Origin: Ornithorhynchus anatinus
Lineage: Eukaryota; Chordata; Mammalia; Monotremata; Ornithorhynchidae
Direction of reading: 5' to 3'
NCBI RefSeq assembly: GCF_004115215.2
Contig: NC_041729.1
Span: 138,936,056-139,000,055, forward strand
Length of the DNA stretch: 64,000 nt
Shown: positions 32,428 to 42,754 of the stretch, one piece after another
How the letters are laid out: each line of letters starts with the position of its first letter
Position numbering within the stretch: the stretch's first letter is position 1
The notes under the pieces: generated by a model
Seen by the model: the letters and a program-made list of their open reading frames with translations, nothing else
Database searches by the model: none
Told to the model about the DNA's origin: nothing
Program-made: the position numbers and the translations under genes

Positions 32428-32696
32428 ATAATAATTATAAAAATTATCACATTTGTTAAGCTCTTATTATGTGCTATGCACTGTTCTAAGCACTGGCGTA
32501 GATACAAGGTAATCGGGTTGTCCCACATGGCGCTCTCAGTTTAAATTCCCATTATACAGATGAGGTAACTGAGGCACAGAGAAGTTAAGCAGCTTTCCCA
32601 AGGTCACACAGCAGACAAGTGGCAGAGCTGGGATTAGAACCCTTGTCCTCTGACTCCCTAGCCTGTGCTCTTTCCACCAAGCCAAGCTGCATCTCC
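32428..32696 (-). mobile_element. Mon-1 SINE, left arm only
   Basis: Antisense copy with an ATAATTATAA tail and head AAGCCAAGCTGCATCTC. The right arm runs through the matching place without it (near 42,480). Confidence 0.88.
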
Positions 32697-33519
32697 ACCA
32701 TGGCTTTATCCAACTTTTCTGAAAGTGGATGGAATTTTCCAGCTGCTAAACAAACCATCATTATGAATTCCACCTTCAGGGTGAAGTGCATGCCTTTATT
32801 GTTGGATGGAGCTCCTCACTAGGTCTGGGGGGGTATCTGCTACCCACTGCCCAGAAGCAGCAATACAGTGGCGATAGCAATAAAATAATGGTCAGGCTTC
32901 TGCTGTGTATGCAGTTAGGATGTATTGGTAAGCCGATGGGGAAGGTGATGGGGCAAAGCAGAGAATGGTGTTCACAGGCTCTCTGCCAATTCTCCAAGAA
33001 TGACCTCTTTGGGACAAGGACTTTGGGTGATTGATACTGTCCTGGACTGCGGGAAATGTGCCCTGGCCCTGGTAGCTCACCTCTCCCTAAAAATGAGTCT
33101 AATTTTAATCTGGATTGATTTTGAATTGTTTACTAACAAGCTTTGGATGCTGCTCCCACATCAGCTCCACCGCCTCAATCCAGAGACTGTATGAGAGCAG
33201 GTCTTCCCACCCTTCTCTGGCAAATGTCTCATCAGCTTAGGATGAACACTTAGATCGAAGAGTACCTAGTGAATTTGATAGCTTCTCCCCATTTCATAGC
33301 CCATCATTTTAACCTGTAAGAATGCTAAACTGGTTTGGAGAAATGATCCCCTAACATAGTCATTTTCTATATTGAGACAGTGTTTTGTGAATGTAGCTTG
33401 GGGAGGTTTTAATTGAGTTGCACAGTGTTGGGAAATTCTTGGGTAGATGGATAGGAAATAGAAAAGCCAATTTTCTTTGGAAATCCAACTGGTTGCATTC
33501 TGTCTATTATTCCAGCCCT
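32697..33519. other. Unique DNA upstream of the left OR52-like gene
   Basis: First part matched inverted at 42,270-42,470. No gene recognised. Any 5' non-coding exon or promoter of the receptor may lie here. Confidence 0.5.
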
Positions 33520-33646
33520 TAGCTTAAGTCCCTGTGGGCAGGGAAGATGTCTACCAACTCTGTTATACTGTATTCTCCCATGCTCTCAGTACAGTACTCT
33601 GCAAATGGTAAGTGATCAATGAATATGATTGATTGACTGATTGATT
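33520..33646 (+). mobile_element. L2 3'-end fragment (both arms)
   Basis: Sense terminus (GTCCCTGTGGGCAGGGAAG to TGATTGATTGACTGATTG). The inverted equivalent is 42,052-42,175, so it predates the duplication. Confidence 0.8.
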
Positions 33647-33708
33647 GGTGTAGGGCTAAGCAGTGATTAAAATGGTCCAGATCCATCTCCTGATAGCTAA
33701 TGGCTTTA

Positions 33709-33733
33709 CCTTATCTTCTGTTATCAAACACAG
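33709..33733 (+). promoter_or_regulatory. Predicted 3' splice acceptor of the OR 5' exon
   Basis: Pyrimidine-rich CCTTATCTTCTG followed by CAAACACAG, with AG at 33,732-33,733, about 50 bp before the ATG. The same tract and CAAACACAG are kept in the inverted copy (41,971-41,993). OR genes commonly splice a 5' non-coding exon just upstream of an intronless coding exon. Prediction only. Confidence 0.5.
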
Positions 33734-33782
33734 GCCAAGATCGGGTAATATGTTCTGAAGCTGAAGTGAAGGACACATCGCT

Positions 33783-34739
33783 ATGGCTGACAACACCACA
33801 GGACCGCCTCTATCCTCCTTCTTCCTTGTTGGCATTCCCGGGTTGGAAGAGTTTCACCACTGGCTCAGCATCCCTGTCTTCCTCTTGTACAGCCTGTCAC
33901 TGATGGGAAACTGCCTCATTATCCTCATCATCAGGCTGGAGTCAAGCCTCCACCAGCCCATGTACTTCTTCCTCTGTATGCTGGCTCTCAACGACTTGGC
34001 TCTCTCCTCTTCCCCAGCTCCCAAGATGCTCAGCATCTTCTGGCTGGATGACCATGACACTGGCTTTGACACCTGTCTGGTCCAAATGTACTTCATTCAC
34101 ACCTTCTCCATCACTGAGTCAGGCCTCCTAGTGGTCATGGCCTTTGACCGTTATGTGGCCATCTGCCAACCACTGCACTACACCACCATCTTGACTAACA
34201 AGATGGTGGGACTGATGGGGTTGGTGGCATCTCTCCGGGCAGCCATCATGGTGTTCCCATGTATTGTCCTTATCAAGCGTCTGACCTTCTGCACCAAGAA
34301 CATCATTCACCACACATACTGTGAGCACATGGCTATGGTGAAACTGGCCTGCTCCAATGTAATAATCAACCGGATCTATGGCATCTGTGTGGCTCTTTCT
34401 GTAGCGGTGCTAGACACGGGTCTCATCACCATGTCCTATGTCAGGATCCTCCAGGCTGTGTTCCGACTCTCCTCCAACAAAGCACAGTCCAAAGCGTTGG
34501 GAACTTGTGCCGCCCATCTCTGTGCCATCCTAACATTTTATGTGCCTTCTCTTTTCAGCCTCCTGACCCACCGCATTGGCACAAAGGTGTCCCCATCCAT
34601 CCACATCATTTTTGCCAGCATCTACCTCCTGGTTCCCCCTGCGGTGAACCCTCTGGTCTATGGGGCCAAGACAAAACTGATCCGGGACTGGGTGATTTTC
34701 ACCCTTTTTTCTAACAAGGAGACAGTCTCCAAACAGTAG
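33783..34739 (+). CDS. Olfactory receptor, class I, OR52-like (intact)
   Basis: Single-exon 318-residue receptor, the usual length. A G-protein-coupled receptor of olfactory sensory cilia that would signal through G-olf. The start at 33,783 puts an N-glycosylation site at N4-T-T. Visible in order: FFLVGIPGLEEFHHW (13-27, class I N-terminus), TM1 with G42-N43, SLHQPMYFFLCMLALNDLAL (55-74), K81-M82-L83-S84-I85-F86-W87, conserved C98, MAFDRYVAIC (119-128), HHTYCEHMAMVKLAC (loop 2), SKALGTCAAHLCAIL (TM6), NPLVYGAKTK (TM7, N289 to Y293) and a short tail ending KQ. HHTYCEHM and the KTK-IRD tail point to OR52 over OR51 or OR56. No frame break. 91% identical by count (29 differences) to the paralog at 40,966-41,922. 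The exact OR52 subfamily is not assignable by eye. Confidence 0.95.
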   Translation: MADNTTGPPLSSFFLVGIPGLEEFHHWLSIPVFLLYSLSLMGNCLIILIIRLESSLHQPMYFFLCMLALNDLALSSSPAPKMLSIFWLDDHDTGFDTCLVQMYFIHTFSITESGLLVVMAFDRYVAICQPLHYTTILTNKMVGLMGLVASLRAAIMVFPCIVLIKRLTFCTKNIIHHTYCEHMAMVKLACSNVIINRIYGICVALSVAVLDTGLITMSYVRILQAVFRLSSNKAQSKALGTCAAHLCAILTFYVPSLFSLLTHRIGTKVSPSIHIIFASIYLLVPPAVNPLVYGAKTKLIRDWVIFTLFSNKETVSKQ

Positions 34740-34795
34740 ATCTCGGTCTTTATTTTTCCAGGGTACCCAGCATTGCTTGACTCCAAACACTATAG

Positions 34796-35405
34796 GCTCC
34801 AAGGCTCTCTATCACCTTGCCCCCTCCTACCTCTCCTCCCTTCTCTCTCTCTACTGCCCACCCTGCACGCTCCACTCCTCTGCTGTCCACCTCCTCACCA
34901 TCACCCATTCTCGCCTATCCCGCCGTCGACCCCTGGGCCACATCCTCCCACTGTCCTGGAATGCCCTCCCTCCTCACCTATGCCAAACTAATTTTCTTCC
35001 CCTCTTCAAAGCCCTACTGAGAGCTCACCTCCTCCAAGAGGCCTTCCCAGACTGAGCTTCCCTTTTTCCCTCTGCTCCCTCTGCTGCCTCTCTACCCTAC
35101 CCACCTCCCCTCAGCTAAGCCACCTTTTACCCCCCCTTTCCCTCTGCTCTTCCCTCGCTCCCTTCCCCTCCCCTCAGCACTGTGCTCATCCGCTCATTTG
35201 TATATATTTTTATTACCCTATTTATTTTGTTAATGAGATGTACATCAGCTTGATTCTATTTACTGCTACTGTTTTTATCTATCTCCCCCGATTAGACTGT
35301 AAGCCCATCAATGGGCAGGGACTGTCTCTGTTGCCGATTTGTACGTTCCAAGCACTTAGTGCAGTGCTCTGCACAAAGTAAGCGCTCAATAAATATTATT
35401 GAATA
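34796..35405 (+). mobile_element. L2 LINE, 5'-truncated, left arm only
   Basis: Sense L2 (ORF2 C-terminal blocks LYHLAPSYLSSLLSLYCPP and PCTLHSSAVHLLT; terminus CAATAAATATTATTGAATA). It starts 56 bp after the receptor stop. The right arm keeps the empty site: reading inward, ACTCCAAACACTATAACTGA continues to the shared GCATGCATATG. Confidence 0.93.
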
Positions 35406-35909
35406 ATAAACATGCATGCATATGTATGCATGGCTAGATTTTGGTAAGGTCTTCCTGTTTATATTGAGCCTCACCTGTGCATCGCTACTTGTGGACTGTT
35501 CCATTCATGTTTTACTGACTTCTTTGTTGGGGTTGTATGTTCAGAGCTGCTGCCTCTCTGGTTCTGCTCAGGGCTGAATCTAATGAAGAAGGGACAAATT
35601 CAGGATGAAGAGTGTGGGGCAGGAAGGGCAGAAACTCCATGAGAACCAGGGACTGTGGGACCTGGGTTTGCAAGAGAGGGTGAGGATATTTCCCTGATGA
35701 ATTTGCACAAGTGAAGGGACAAGCTTCTGTCAATGTGGGAGGAAGTGATTTTGACCAGGCTGCTGTCGACCCTTTCTGCAAGGCTCTAGGATCAGTCCGT
35801 TAAAAACAAAATAGTTGACCAAATGGCAGAGGGGAGGCCATTTGCACCCTCACAGGCTTCAGACCAATCCATCATTATTTACCCCATTTTGTAGTTATGC
35901 ACATCAACA
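35406..35909. other. Unique DNA, inner end of left arm
   Basis: Matched inverted at 40,440-40,905 as far as about 35,870 (CAGAGCTGCTGCCTCTCTGG). No gene. Confidence 0.6.
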
Positions 35910-36063
35910 ATTAATCAATCAGTGGTAATGATTAAGCACTACTATGTGCAGAACACTGAACTAAGAACTTGGGTGAATACAACAGAGTTGGTAGACACAT
36001 TCCCTGACCACATGGAGCTTACAGTCTAGAGGGGGAGACAGACACTAAAATTGATTAGGCATA
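35910..36063 (-). mobile_element. L2 3'-end fragment
   Basis: Antisense terminus (AATCAATCAGTGGTAATG to CTTACAGTCTAGAGG and GGGGAGACAGACAC). The first L2 in the spacer between the arms. Confidence 0.8.
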
Positions 36064-37021
36064 GCTAGGTTGAAAAAGGGATGGGGCATAGAAGAAAGAC
36101 CAGGTCTCCCACCTCCCATTCTGCCTCCTCTGGCTGCCTCCCCGGTCACACTGGGGCACATTGTCTCTGCCTCATTTCAGCACCCTGACATCCTCTCCAA
36201 TCCTCACAGCCCACTAAATCCTCCTCCACACACTCCTACCCATTCCTCCCCATTTTCCTGCCCCTGAACTGAGAGGCTGGAACATCAGTAGGGGGAGGAT
36301 GCAGTGTGAGTCCCAGATCATCCCTCAGCCTATTCTCTCCTCAGACTTTTCCTCCACTCTCCAGAGATCCCACCCCACAGCAGGCAGCTGGGCAAATTCT
36401 TGGACTTTTTTTACTATCATTCCTGACATTTCCACTGGGATGGTTTCATTTCTTTTAGGTCTTGGGCTGCTCACAATAGACAAGGAGTTAGTTACCCTTT
36501 CTGTCATGCCTATGCTACACATCTCTTACCCTCCCTGTTTTCTCTTTTCCCTCTCCCTCTCCTCATTTCCCATTTCCCTCATCTGTCTCCAACCCCCAGC
36601 CCCCAAACCTGAGCCCCCAAACCATGCCCATAGCCAAATCGTGTCTTAAGATAGTGGTAATTCTGGGTCCAGCCTGTACCCAGGAAGATAGGGTCCACCT
36701 GGGAGCATGCCTGTGGCATCCTGGGGGTGAGGGGTTAGAGCAGAGAGTTTCAGCTTTCTTGGGATGCAGGTGAGGGGCATCAGCTAAGGGAGTGAGAGGG
36801 CAGATGATGGCTTGTTTCCTGCAAGGTCCAGGATGCAGATAGTGGTGTACAGAGCCAGACATGGTGCTGGATCTGGCACATGGGTGGAAGTGAGGGTGGG
36901 GGCATATGTCATGCAGAAAGTTTGGGTTGCTGCTGCTGCTGAGCTGATATCCCTCCCCTCCCTACTCAAAGATCAGACCCCTGATTCCAGTTCTCCTTCA
37001 CCCACTTCTCCCGCTTCATGA
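36064..37021. other. Unique spacer DNA
   Basis: No repeat recognised. Open frames of 60-116 codons overlap on both strands, with no start context, family motif or duplicate to support any of them. Confidence 0.5.
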
Positions 37022-37273
37022 GAACCAGCATAGCATAGTGGCTAGAGCACAGGTGTGGGAGTCATAAGGTCATGGGTTCTATTTCCAGTTCTGCCACTTG
37101 TTTGCTGTGTGACCTTGGGCAAGTCATTACACTTCACTGTGCCTCAGTTGCCTCATCTGTACAATGGGGATTGAGTCTGTGAGCCCTAAGTGGGACAGAG
37201 ACTGTGTCCAACCCAATTTATTAGTATCCACCCCAGTGCTTAGTAGAGTGACTGGCATGTAGTCAGTGCTTGA
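37022..37273 (+). mobile_element. SINE (Mon-1 type)
   Basis: Sense copy (AACCAGCATAGCATAGTGG to AGTCAGTGCTTGATAATAATA). Followed tail to tail by the next SINE. Confidence 0.87.
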
Positions 37274-37536
37274 TAATAATAATGTTGGTATTTGTTAAGC
37301 CCTTACTATGTGCAGGGCACTGTTCTAAGCTCTGGCGTAGATACAGGGTAATCAGGTTGTCCTACGTGAGGCTCACAGTCTTAATCCCCATTTTATAGAT
37401 GAGGTAACTGAGGCACAGAGAGGTTAAGTGACTTGCCCACAGTCACAGAGCTGACAAGTGGCAGAGCCAAGATTAGAATCCATGACCTCTGACTCCCAAG
37501 CCCGTGCTCTTTCCACTGAGCTATGCTGCTTCTCTA
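37274..37536 (-). mobile_element. Mon-1 SINE
   Basis: Complete antisense copy sharing its AAT tail with the preceding sense SINE. It ends GAGCTATGCTGCTTCTC. Confidence 0.9.
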
Positions 37537-37984
37537 TGGCTCAAGAAATGTCATAATCACTATTGTTATTCTTCCCTGCCCCAGACATTCTGGAGTTAAG
37601 CAGAAGGTGGCGTTTAACTCAAATCTTCCTGTTCGTCCCCTCCTGGTTCCCGGTGGTCAGCCCCACAGTGGTGGGAACCTGTGCTCCAATCACCTGTGCT
37701 CTGGAGTCTGGCGGAGGTCCAACCCTGTTGCCTCGCCTCCACCCAGCATTCAAGCCCTGTGACTTGGACACATGGATCCAGCAAATGAAGGATGGCAGGT
37801 CCCATCCACCTCACCCTAAGGAATGGGCTCTAATGGCAGCCACCACTGATTGACTGTGGGAACAGATTGAACACCCAGCGGCCATCAAAGGCCATGGAGG
37901 ATTTGTGCCATGAGAATCTGGGGGAATATGTCAGTGGTCAAAGGAATAAAAACCCAAATTTGCAGACTACATCTGCTCAGTAAT
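37537..37984. other. Unique spacer DNA
   Basis: No gene or repeat recognised. The frame at 37,563-37,853 has no family motif. Confidence 0.45.
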
Positions 37985-38133
37985 TTATTTGAATTAATAT
38001 CTGTCTCCCTTGCTAGACTGTAAGCTTGTTTTGAGCAGGGAATGTACCTGTTATACTGTCCTCTCCCAAGCACTTAGCACAGGGCTCTGAACACAGTAAC
38101 GCTCAATAAATTCGATTGTCTGGCTGACTGACT
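37985..38133 (+). mobile_element. L2 3'-end fragment
   Basis: Sense terminus (GTCTCCCTTGCTAGACTG to CTCAATAAATTCGATTG). Confidence 0.8.
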
Positions 38134-38261
38134 GATTTAGTACCTGGGCCTGTGTAAATGTGCTGGCACCTCCCGGGAGAGAGTGAGAATAAAGGCTTTT
38201 GGACTGTAGTGAGCTGCCGGTTTAGGCGTTTTTTATGCTACACTCCTCATGCAAGTCAGAA

Positions 38262-38362
38262 TAGATGTTTAAGAAAAATGATCAGGGTAGCAGAAAGATA
38301 TGTGGCCTGGAGTCACAGGTGGCAGGGAGATCAGTGAGGGGGCTGATGCAGTAGTCAAACCA
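38262..38362 (-). mobile_element. L2 LINE fragment
   Basis: About 100 bp of antisense ORF2 C-terminus (GAAAAATGATCAGGGTAGCAG, CTGATGCAGTAGTCAA). Confidence 0.6.
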
Positions 38363-38652
38363 GAAGAAACAGCGTGGCTTAGTAGAAAGAGCATGGGCTT
38401 GAGACTTAGAGGTCGTGGGTTCTAATCCCTGCTCCACTACTTGTCAGATGTGTGACTTTGGGCAAGTCAGTTAATTTCTCTGTCCTTCAGTTACCTCATC
38501 TGTAAAACTGGGATTGTCTGTGTGTCCCACGTGGGATGTGGATTGTGTCCAACCTGATTATCTCGTATCTACCCCCACGCTTAGTATAGTGCCTGCCACA
38601 TAGTAGAGTGCTTAGTACAGTGCTTGGCACTTAACATGCTATTAAAAATACC
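38363..38652 (+). mobile_element. Mon-1 SINE
   Basis: Sense copy from GAAGAAACAGCGTGGC. The tail region carries a short internal repetition (GTAGAGTGCTTAGTACAGTG after GCTTAGTATAGTGCC). Confidence 0.85.
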
Positions 38653-38904
38653 GTGAACAAAAAATTCCTGCCAGAAGAAAAGCTCTTTCTCATAGGATGT
38701 CAATCTCTCATCTGGTGATATCAGCTGGAGCTTAGCCAATCACAGAGGCTAGACAAGAAATAAAGGCCTGTAAAAAAGGTAAGAAATCCTGGAGCCAGGA
38801 GGAGAGGGAGTCCCTTCCAGGCACGGAGGAGAACAGCCCTGGGAAATGGAAGTCAGCGAGGAAGCCTGAAGATCAACAGGTGACCATCCAGGGAAGGACA
38901 ACAA
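38653..38904. other. Unique spacer DNA, nothing recognised
   Basis: No repeat or gene seen. Confidence 0.45.
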
Positions 38905-39022
38905 AGAAGCTCATTGTGAGCAGGGAACGTGTCTATCAACTCTGTTATATTGTATTCTTCCAAGTGCTTAGTACAGAGCTCTGAACAATTAAGTGCTCAA
39001 TAAGTACGATTGATTGAGTGAC
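38905..39022 (+). mobile_element. L2 3'-end fragment
   Basis: Sense terminus (GAAGCTCATTGTGAGCAGGG to CAATAAGTACGATTGATTG). Confidence 0.8.
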
Positions 39023-39089
39023 CTGTCCATAGAAGTGTCCCTGAGGAAATTTTAGCAGGAGATGGGGAACCAACAACCTTTGGTTTAGT

Positions 39090-39376
39090 TATGATTATTA
39101 TTATTATTACTATTACTGTACTTGTTAAGCTCTTACTATGTGCCAAGTACTGTTCTAAGTCCTGGGGTAGATACAATTCAATCAGGTTGGACACAGTCCC
39201 TGTCCCACATGAGGCTCACTCTCTTAATCCCCCTATTATAGGTGAGGTAACTGAGGCCCAGAGAAGTTATGTGACATGACCAAGATCACACAGCCGACGT
39301 GTGGTGAAGCCAGGATTAGAGGTCAGGTCCTTCTGACTCCCAGGCCCAGGCTCTATCCACTAAGCCACGTAGCAAC
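39090..39376 (-). mobile_element. Mon-1 SINE
   Basis: Antisense copy with ATT-repeat tail and head CACTAAGCCACG. Moderately diverged. Confidence 0.87.
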
Positions 39377-40334
39377 AAGTAGTAGATGTTACTCCTGGAT
39401 CTACTCTATGATGCTGTTAATACCAACTAACTATTCTGCTCTCCATTGGTGCTTCACAGTGCCTCAGATGGCACAGGTGCTACTGCTGTTGAAACCTTCA
39501 AGAGGATAGTGGTTATCTGCTCATAACTAAAGGGTGTGCCTGAGTGAGCTGTGTAGGTGGAACCTGCAAATTCAGAGGCTCACTATCCCAGGGAGAAGTT
39601 ACAGTCAGCCCTTAGGGAATGTGACTGGACTATCTGAAGGCTAGATGTTTCCCGAGGCTTTAGGGAGTTCCAAGTCCAAGGTCACAGGATGGAAGCAGCA
39701 AACTCCAGGGACAATCTTGACGTGCATTAATGTGGGGCCCCAAGAGAGTCCCTACCCTGGAAGTAAATTGCCCCTAAATTGGTATTAGAAACTGGTCATT
39801 TGACCTCGAAAACTGACTGAAAATACCACAGTGCCCAGAACTTGTAACTTAAAAGAAAGTAAATATATTTTAATAAAGCTAAAGTAATTCAAGCAATAAC
39901 ATCTAAACTAAATTACTATCAGTAAACCTACATCAGATAACCAGGTTGAATCAGTATGAAAGAGCAGGAAACCACATCTAGCATCAAAATGGAAACCTCC
40001 ATCTCATTCTAAAAGGCTACATGAGCTAGAGACTACTTCATAAACCTTCCCATTATGTGTCCATTTCTGGGCTTCTGTTGGGTCTTTGTGTTTTCATCTG
40101 CATACTCTCTTTCCACATGCCTTCCCACAGTTCTTCCACAGTGGACATCCTTGGCAGGTGACTCTAATGGATGCTTCCCTTCCTGAGATTTTTTTTACAC
40201 CTTCACCTGCCCTGTACCTTCTATCTAAACTCTTGAACTGGGGTTGGTTTATCCCTAGTGAAATTATCAGGAGTCTGTCCTCTTAGTTGGTTTCTTACCT
40301 TAGGAGACAAGTGGTGATCACTTACAGTCCTTTA
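39377..40334. other. Unique AT-rich spacer DNA
   Basis: No gene, RNA gene or repeat recognised. Confidence 0.5.
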
Positions 40335-40439
40335 GACTCTCAGTTCCTTGAGTACTTGTACTTACCCAAATGATAAGTACAGTTCTGCACTCAGTAAGTG
40401 CTCAGTGAATACCAATTAAGTGCTTCCTAGAGTGGGTGA
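40335..40439 (+). mobile_element. L2 3'-end fragment
   Basis: Short degraded sense terminus (TTAGACTCTCAGTTCCTTGAG to CAGTAAGTGCTCAGTGAATAC), ending at the inner edge of the right arm. Confidence 0.65.
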
Positions 40440-40965
40440 TTGATTGATTGGTTAGGAAGCTGTGAGAGAGCAAATGGCCTTCCCTCTGCCATTTGGTCAT
40501 CTACTTTGTTTTTAACAGGCTGGTTCCAGGGCCTAGAAGAAAGGTTCCACATCAGCCTGGTCCAAATCACTACCTCCCAGAGTGACAGAAACTCATCCTT
40601 TCACTTGTGCAAATTTATCAGGGAAATATCCTCACCCGCTCTTGCAAACCCAGCTCTTTCATTCCCTGTTTGCCAAGGAGCTTGTGGCTTTCCTGTCCCT
40701 ACATTCTACATCCTGAATTTGCCCCTTTTTCATTAGATTCAGCCTGAGCAGAACCAGAGAGGCAGCAGCTGTGAACATACAACCCCCACAAAGAAGTCAG
40801 TAAAACATGAATGGAGCAGTTCACAAGTAGCAATGCACATGTGAGGATCAATATAAACATGAAGACCCTACCAATATCTAGCCATGCATACATATGCATG
40901 CGTGTTCAGTTATAGTGTTTGGAGTCAAGCAATGCCAGGTGTCCTGAAAAAACAAAGCCTGGGAT
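40440..40965. other. Unique DNA, inner end of right arm
   Basis: Inverted match of 35,406-35,870 and 34,740-34,795, without the L2 between them. No gene. Confidence 0.6.
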
Positions 40966-41922
40966 CTACTGTTTGGCGACTGTCTCCTTGTTAGAAAAAA
41001 GGGTGAAAATCACCCAGTCCCGGATCAGTTTTGTCTTGGCCCCGTAGACCAGAGGGTTCACGGCTGGGGGCACCAGGAGGTAGATGCTGGCAAAGATGAT
41101 GTGGATGGATGGGGACACCTTTGTGCCAATGCGGTGGGTCAAGAAGCTGAAAAGCGCAGGCACATAAGTTGTTAGGATGGCACAGACATGGGCGGCACAA
41201 GTTCCCAATGCTTTGGATTGGGCCTTGTTGGAGGAAAGTCGGAACACGGCCTGGAGGATCCTGGCATAGGACATGGTGATGAGACCCATGTCTAGCACCA
41301 CTACAGAAAGAGCCACACAGATGCCATAGATCCGGTTGATGATTGCATTGGAGCAGGCCAGCTTCACCATGGCCATGTGCTCACAGTATGTGTGGTGAAT
41401 GATGTTCTTGGTGCAGAAGGTCAGACGCTTGATAAGGATAATACATGGGAACACCACAATGGCTGCCCGGAGAGAGGCCACCAACCCCATCAGTACCACC
41501 ACCTTGTTAGTCAAGATGGTGGTGTAGTGCAGTGGTTGGCAGATGGCCACATAACGGTCAAAAGCCATGGCCACTAGAAGGGCCGACTCTATGATGGAGA
41601 AAGTGTGAATCAAGCATAGCTGGACGAGGCAGGCGTCAAAACCAATGTCATGGTCATCTAGCCAGAAAATGCTGAGCATCTTGGGAGCTGGGGAAGAGGA
41701 GAGAGCCAAGTCATTGAGAGCCAGCATACAGAGGAAGAAGTACATGGGCTGATGGAGGCTCGGCTCCAGTCTGATGATGAGGATGATGAGGCAGTTCCCC
41801 AGCAATGACAGGCTGTACAAGAGGAGGACAGGAATGCCAAGCCAGTGGTGAAACTCTTCTAGGCCGGGAATGCCAATGAGGAAAAAGGAGGAAAGGGTCT
41901 GTCCTGTGTTATTGTTGGCCAT
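40966..41922 (-). CDS. Olfactory receptor, class I, OR52-like (intact)
   Basis: Second intact 318-residue OR52-like receptor. It converges on the left-arm paralog at 33,783-34,739, because the two lie in opposite arms. The start at 41,922 (MANNNTG) is chosen over the in-frame ATG at 42,027: it aligns with the paralog, keeps an N-glycosylation site (N4-N-T), and the upstream extension crosses the predicted splice acceptor. All family marks are present: GIPGLEEFHHW, GN in TM1, LHQPMYFFLCMLALNDLAL, C98, [50 protein letters not shown]. No frame break. Compared with the paralog, changes cluster in residues 93-118 (T93I, T97A, M102L, Y103C, F104L, T111I, G114A, V118A), while residues from about 263 to the C-terminus differ at one position only. 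Confidence 0.95.
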   Translation of the reverse strand: MANNNTGQTLSSFFLIGIPGLEEFHHWLGIPVLLLYSLSLLGNCLIILIIRLEPSLHQPMYFFLCMLALNDLALSSSPAPKMLSIFWLDDHDIGFDACLVQLCLIHTFSIIESALLVAMAFDRYVAICQPLHYTTILTNKVVVLMGLVASLRAAIVVFPCIILIKRLTFCTKNIIHHTYCEHMAMVKLACSNAIINRIYGICVALSVVVLDMGLITMSYARILQAVFRLSSNKAQSKALGTCAAHVCAILTTYVPALFSFLTHRIGTKVSPSIHIIFASIYLLVPPAVNPLVYGAKTKLIRDWVIFTLFSNKETVAKQ

Positions 41923-41970
41923 ATAATGTCTCCTTGACCTCAGCTTCAGAATGTACAACTGGATCCTGCC

Positions 41971-41995
41971 CTGTGTTTGGCAATAGAAGGTAAAA
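41971..41995 (-). promoter_or_regulatory. Predicted 3' splice acceptor of the OR 5' exon
   Basis: On the complement, CTTTTACCTTCTATTG is followed by CCAAACACAG, with AG at 41,972-41,971, about 48 bp before the ATG. Same arrangement as at 33,709-33,733. Prediction only. Confidence 0.5.
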
Positions 41996-42051
41996 GCATT
42001 AGCCATTAGGAGATAGATCTGGACCATTATTAAACACTGTTTAGCCCTACA

Positions 42052-42175
42052 TCAGTCAATCAACCAATCATATTTATTAAGTGCATAATGGGTGCAGAGT
42101 TCTGCACTAAGAGCTCAGGAAAATACAATATAACAGATTCGGTAGACATGTTCCCTGCCCACAGGACTTTAGCCA
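42052..42175 (-). mobile_element. L2 3'-end fragment (both arms)
   Basis: Antisense terminus (AGTCAATCAACCAATCATA to CCCTGCCCACAGG). Inverted equivalent of 33,520-33,646. Confidence 0.8.
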
Positions 42176-42754
42176 GGGGTTGGAATAATATAACAGAATG
42201 TGACCAGAGGGATTTCCTGAGAAAATCAACTTTTCATCTTTGTTCTGGTACATCCAAACTATATTCACACCAAAAGCCTCTTATTGCTACTGTCACTGTA
42301 CTGCTGCCTCTGGGCAGTGGCTGTCAGATTCACCCTGGATCTGGTGGAGAGCACCATCTAACAGCAAACAAAGGCACACACTTCACTAAGAGGGTGAAAT
42401 TCATGTCCTTGGGAAGTTGAGCAGGTTGAAAATTCCAGCCATTTGCAAAAAAATTGGATAAAGTCCTGAGTGAGTGATCCATGGGTAGGTTATTAGAGGG
42501 AAAGTTTGAAATACATAGGGGAAATGTTAGAGATGTTGGATGGTCTGTCAGTAACCATGAGGACTGGGAAGAGAAAAAAATGTATGTTTCTTCCTAGCAA
42601 CCTGATTCTGTGGTGGGAGACAGACTCCTGGCCTGGCTGGTTCCAGTGTGTCATTCCAGAGTTTCGTTTCCACCCTCAGCCCTCTCACTTCAGTCCACTC
42701 CCTGACCACTGACCTTCAGAGAGTGCAGGTACCTTAGGGGCAGAACAGCCCATA
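42176..42754. other. Unique DNA upstream of the right OR52-like gene
   Basis: Inverted match of 32,300-33,000 in parts. No gene recognised. Confidence 0.55.

Larger units (their letters stand above)
28450..35870 (+). repeat. Inverted segmental duplication, left arm
   Basis: Matches the reverse complement of 40,440-47,430. Landmarks from outside in: TTGACAAAGTTCAAAGTTCAG (28,506; right 47,345-47,375), a unique block (28,640-29,290; right 46,300-46,930), an old L2 (29,356-30,162; right 44,030-46,222), the 14-bp array (31,245-32,135; right 42,755-43,290), the OR52-like gene, CATGCATGCATATGTATGC (35,412; right 40,885) and CAAATGGCAGAGG (35,819; right 40,490). Divergence outside the receptor is considerable. 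Confidence 0.9.

Noticed and set aside
40966-42027. 353-codon version of the right OR52-like receptor
   Set aside because: The 35-residue extension lacks a counterpart in the left paralog and crosses the predicted splice acceptor. The 318-codon start fits the family.
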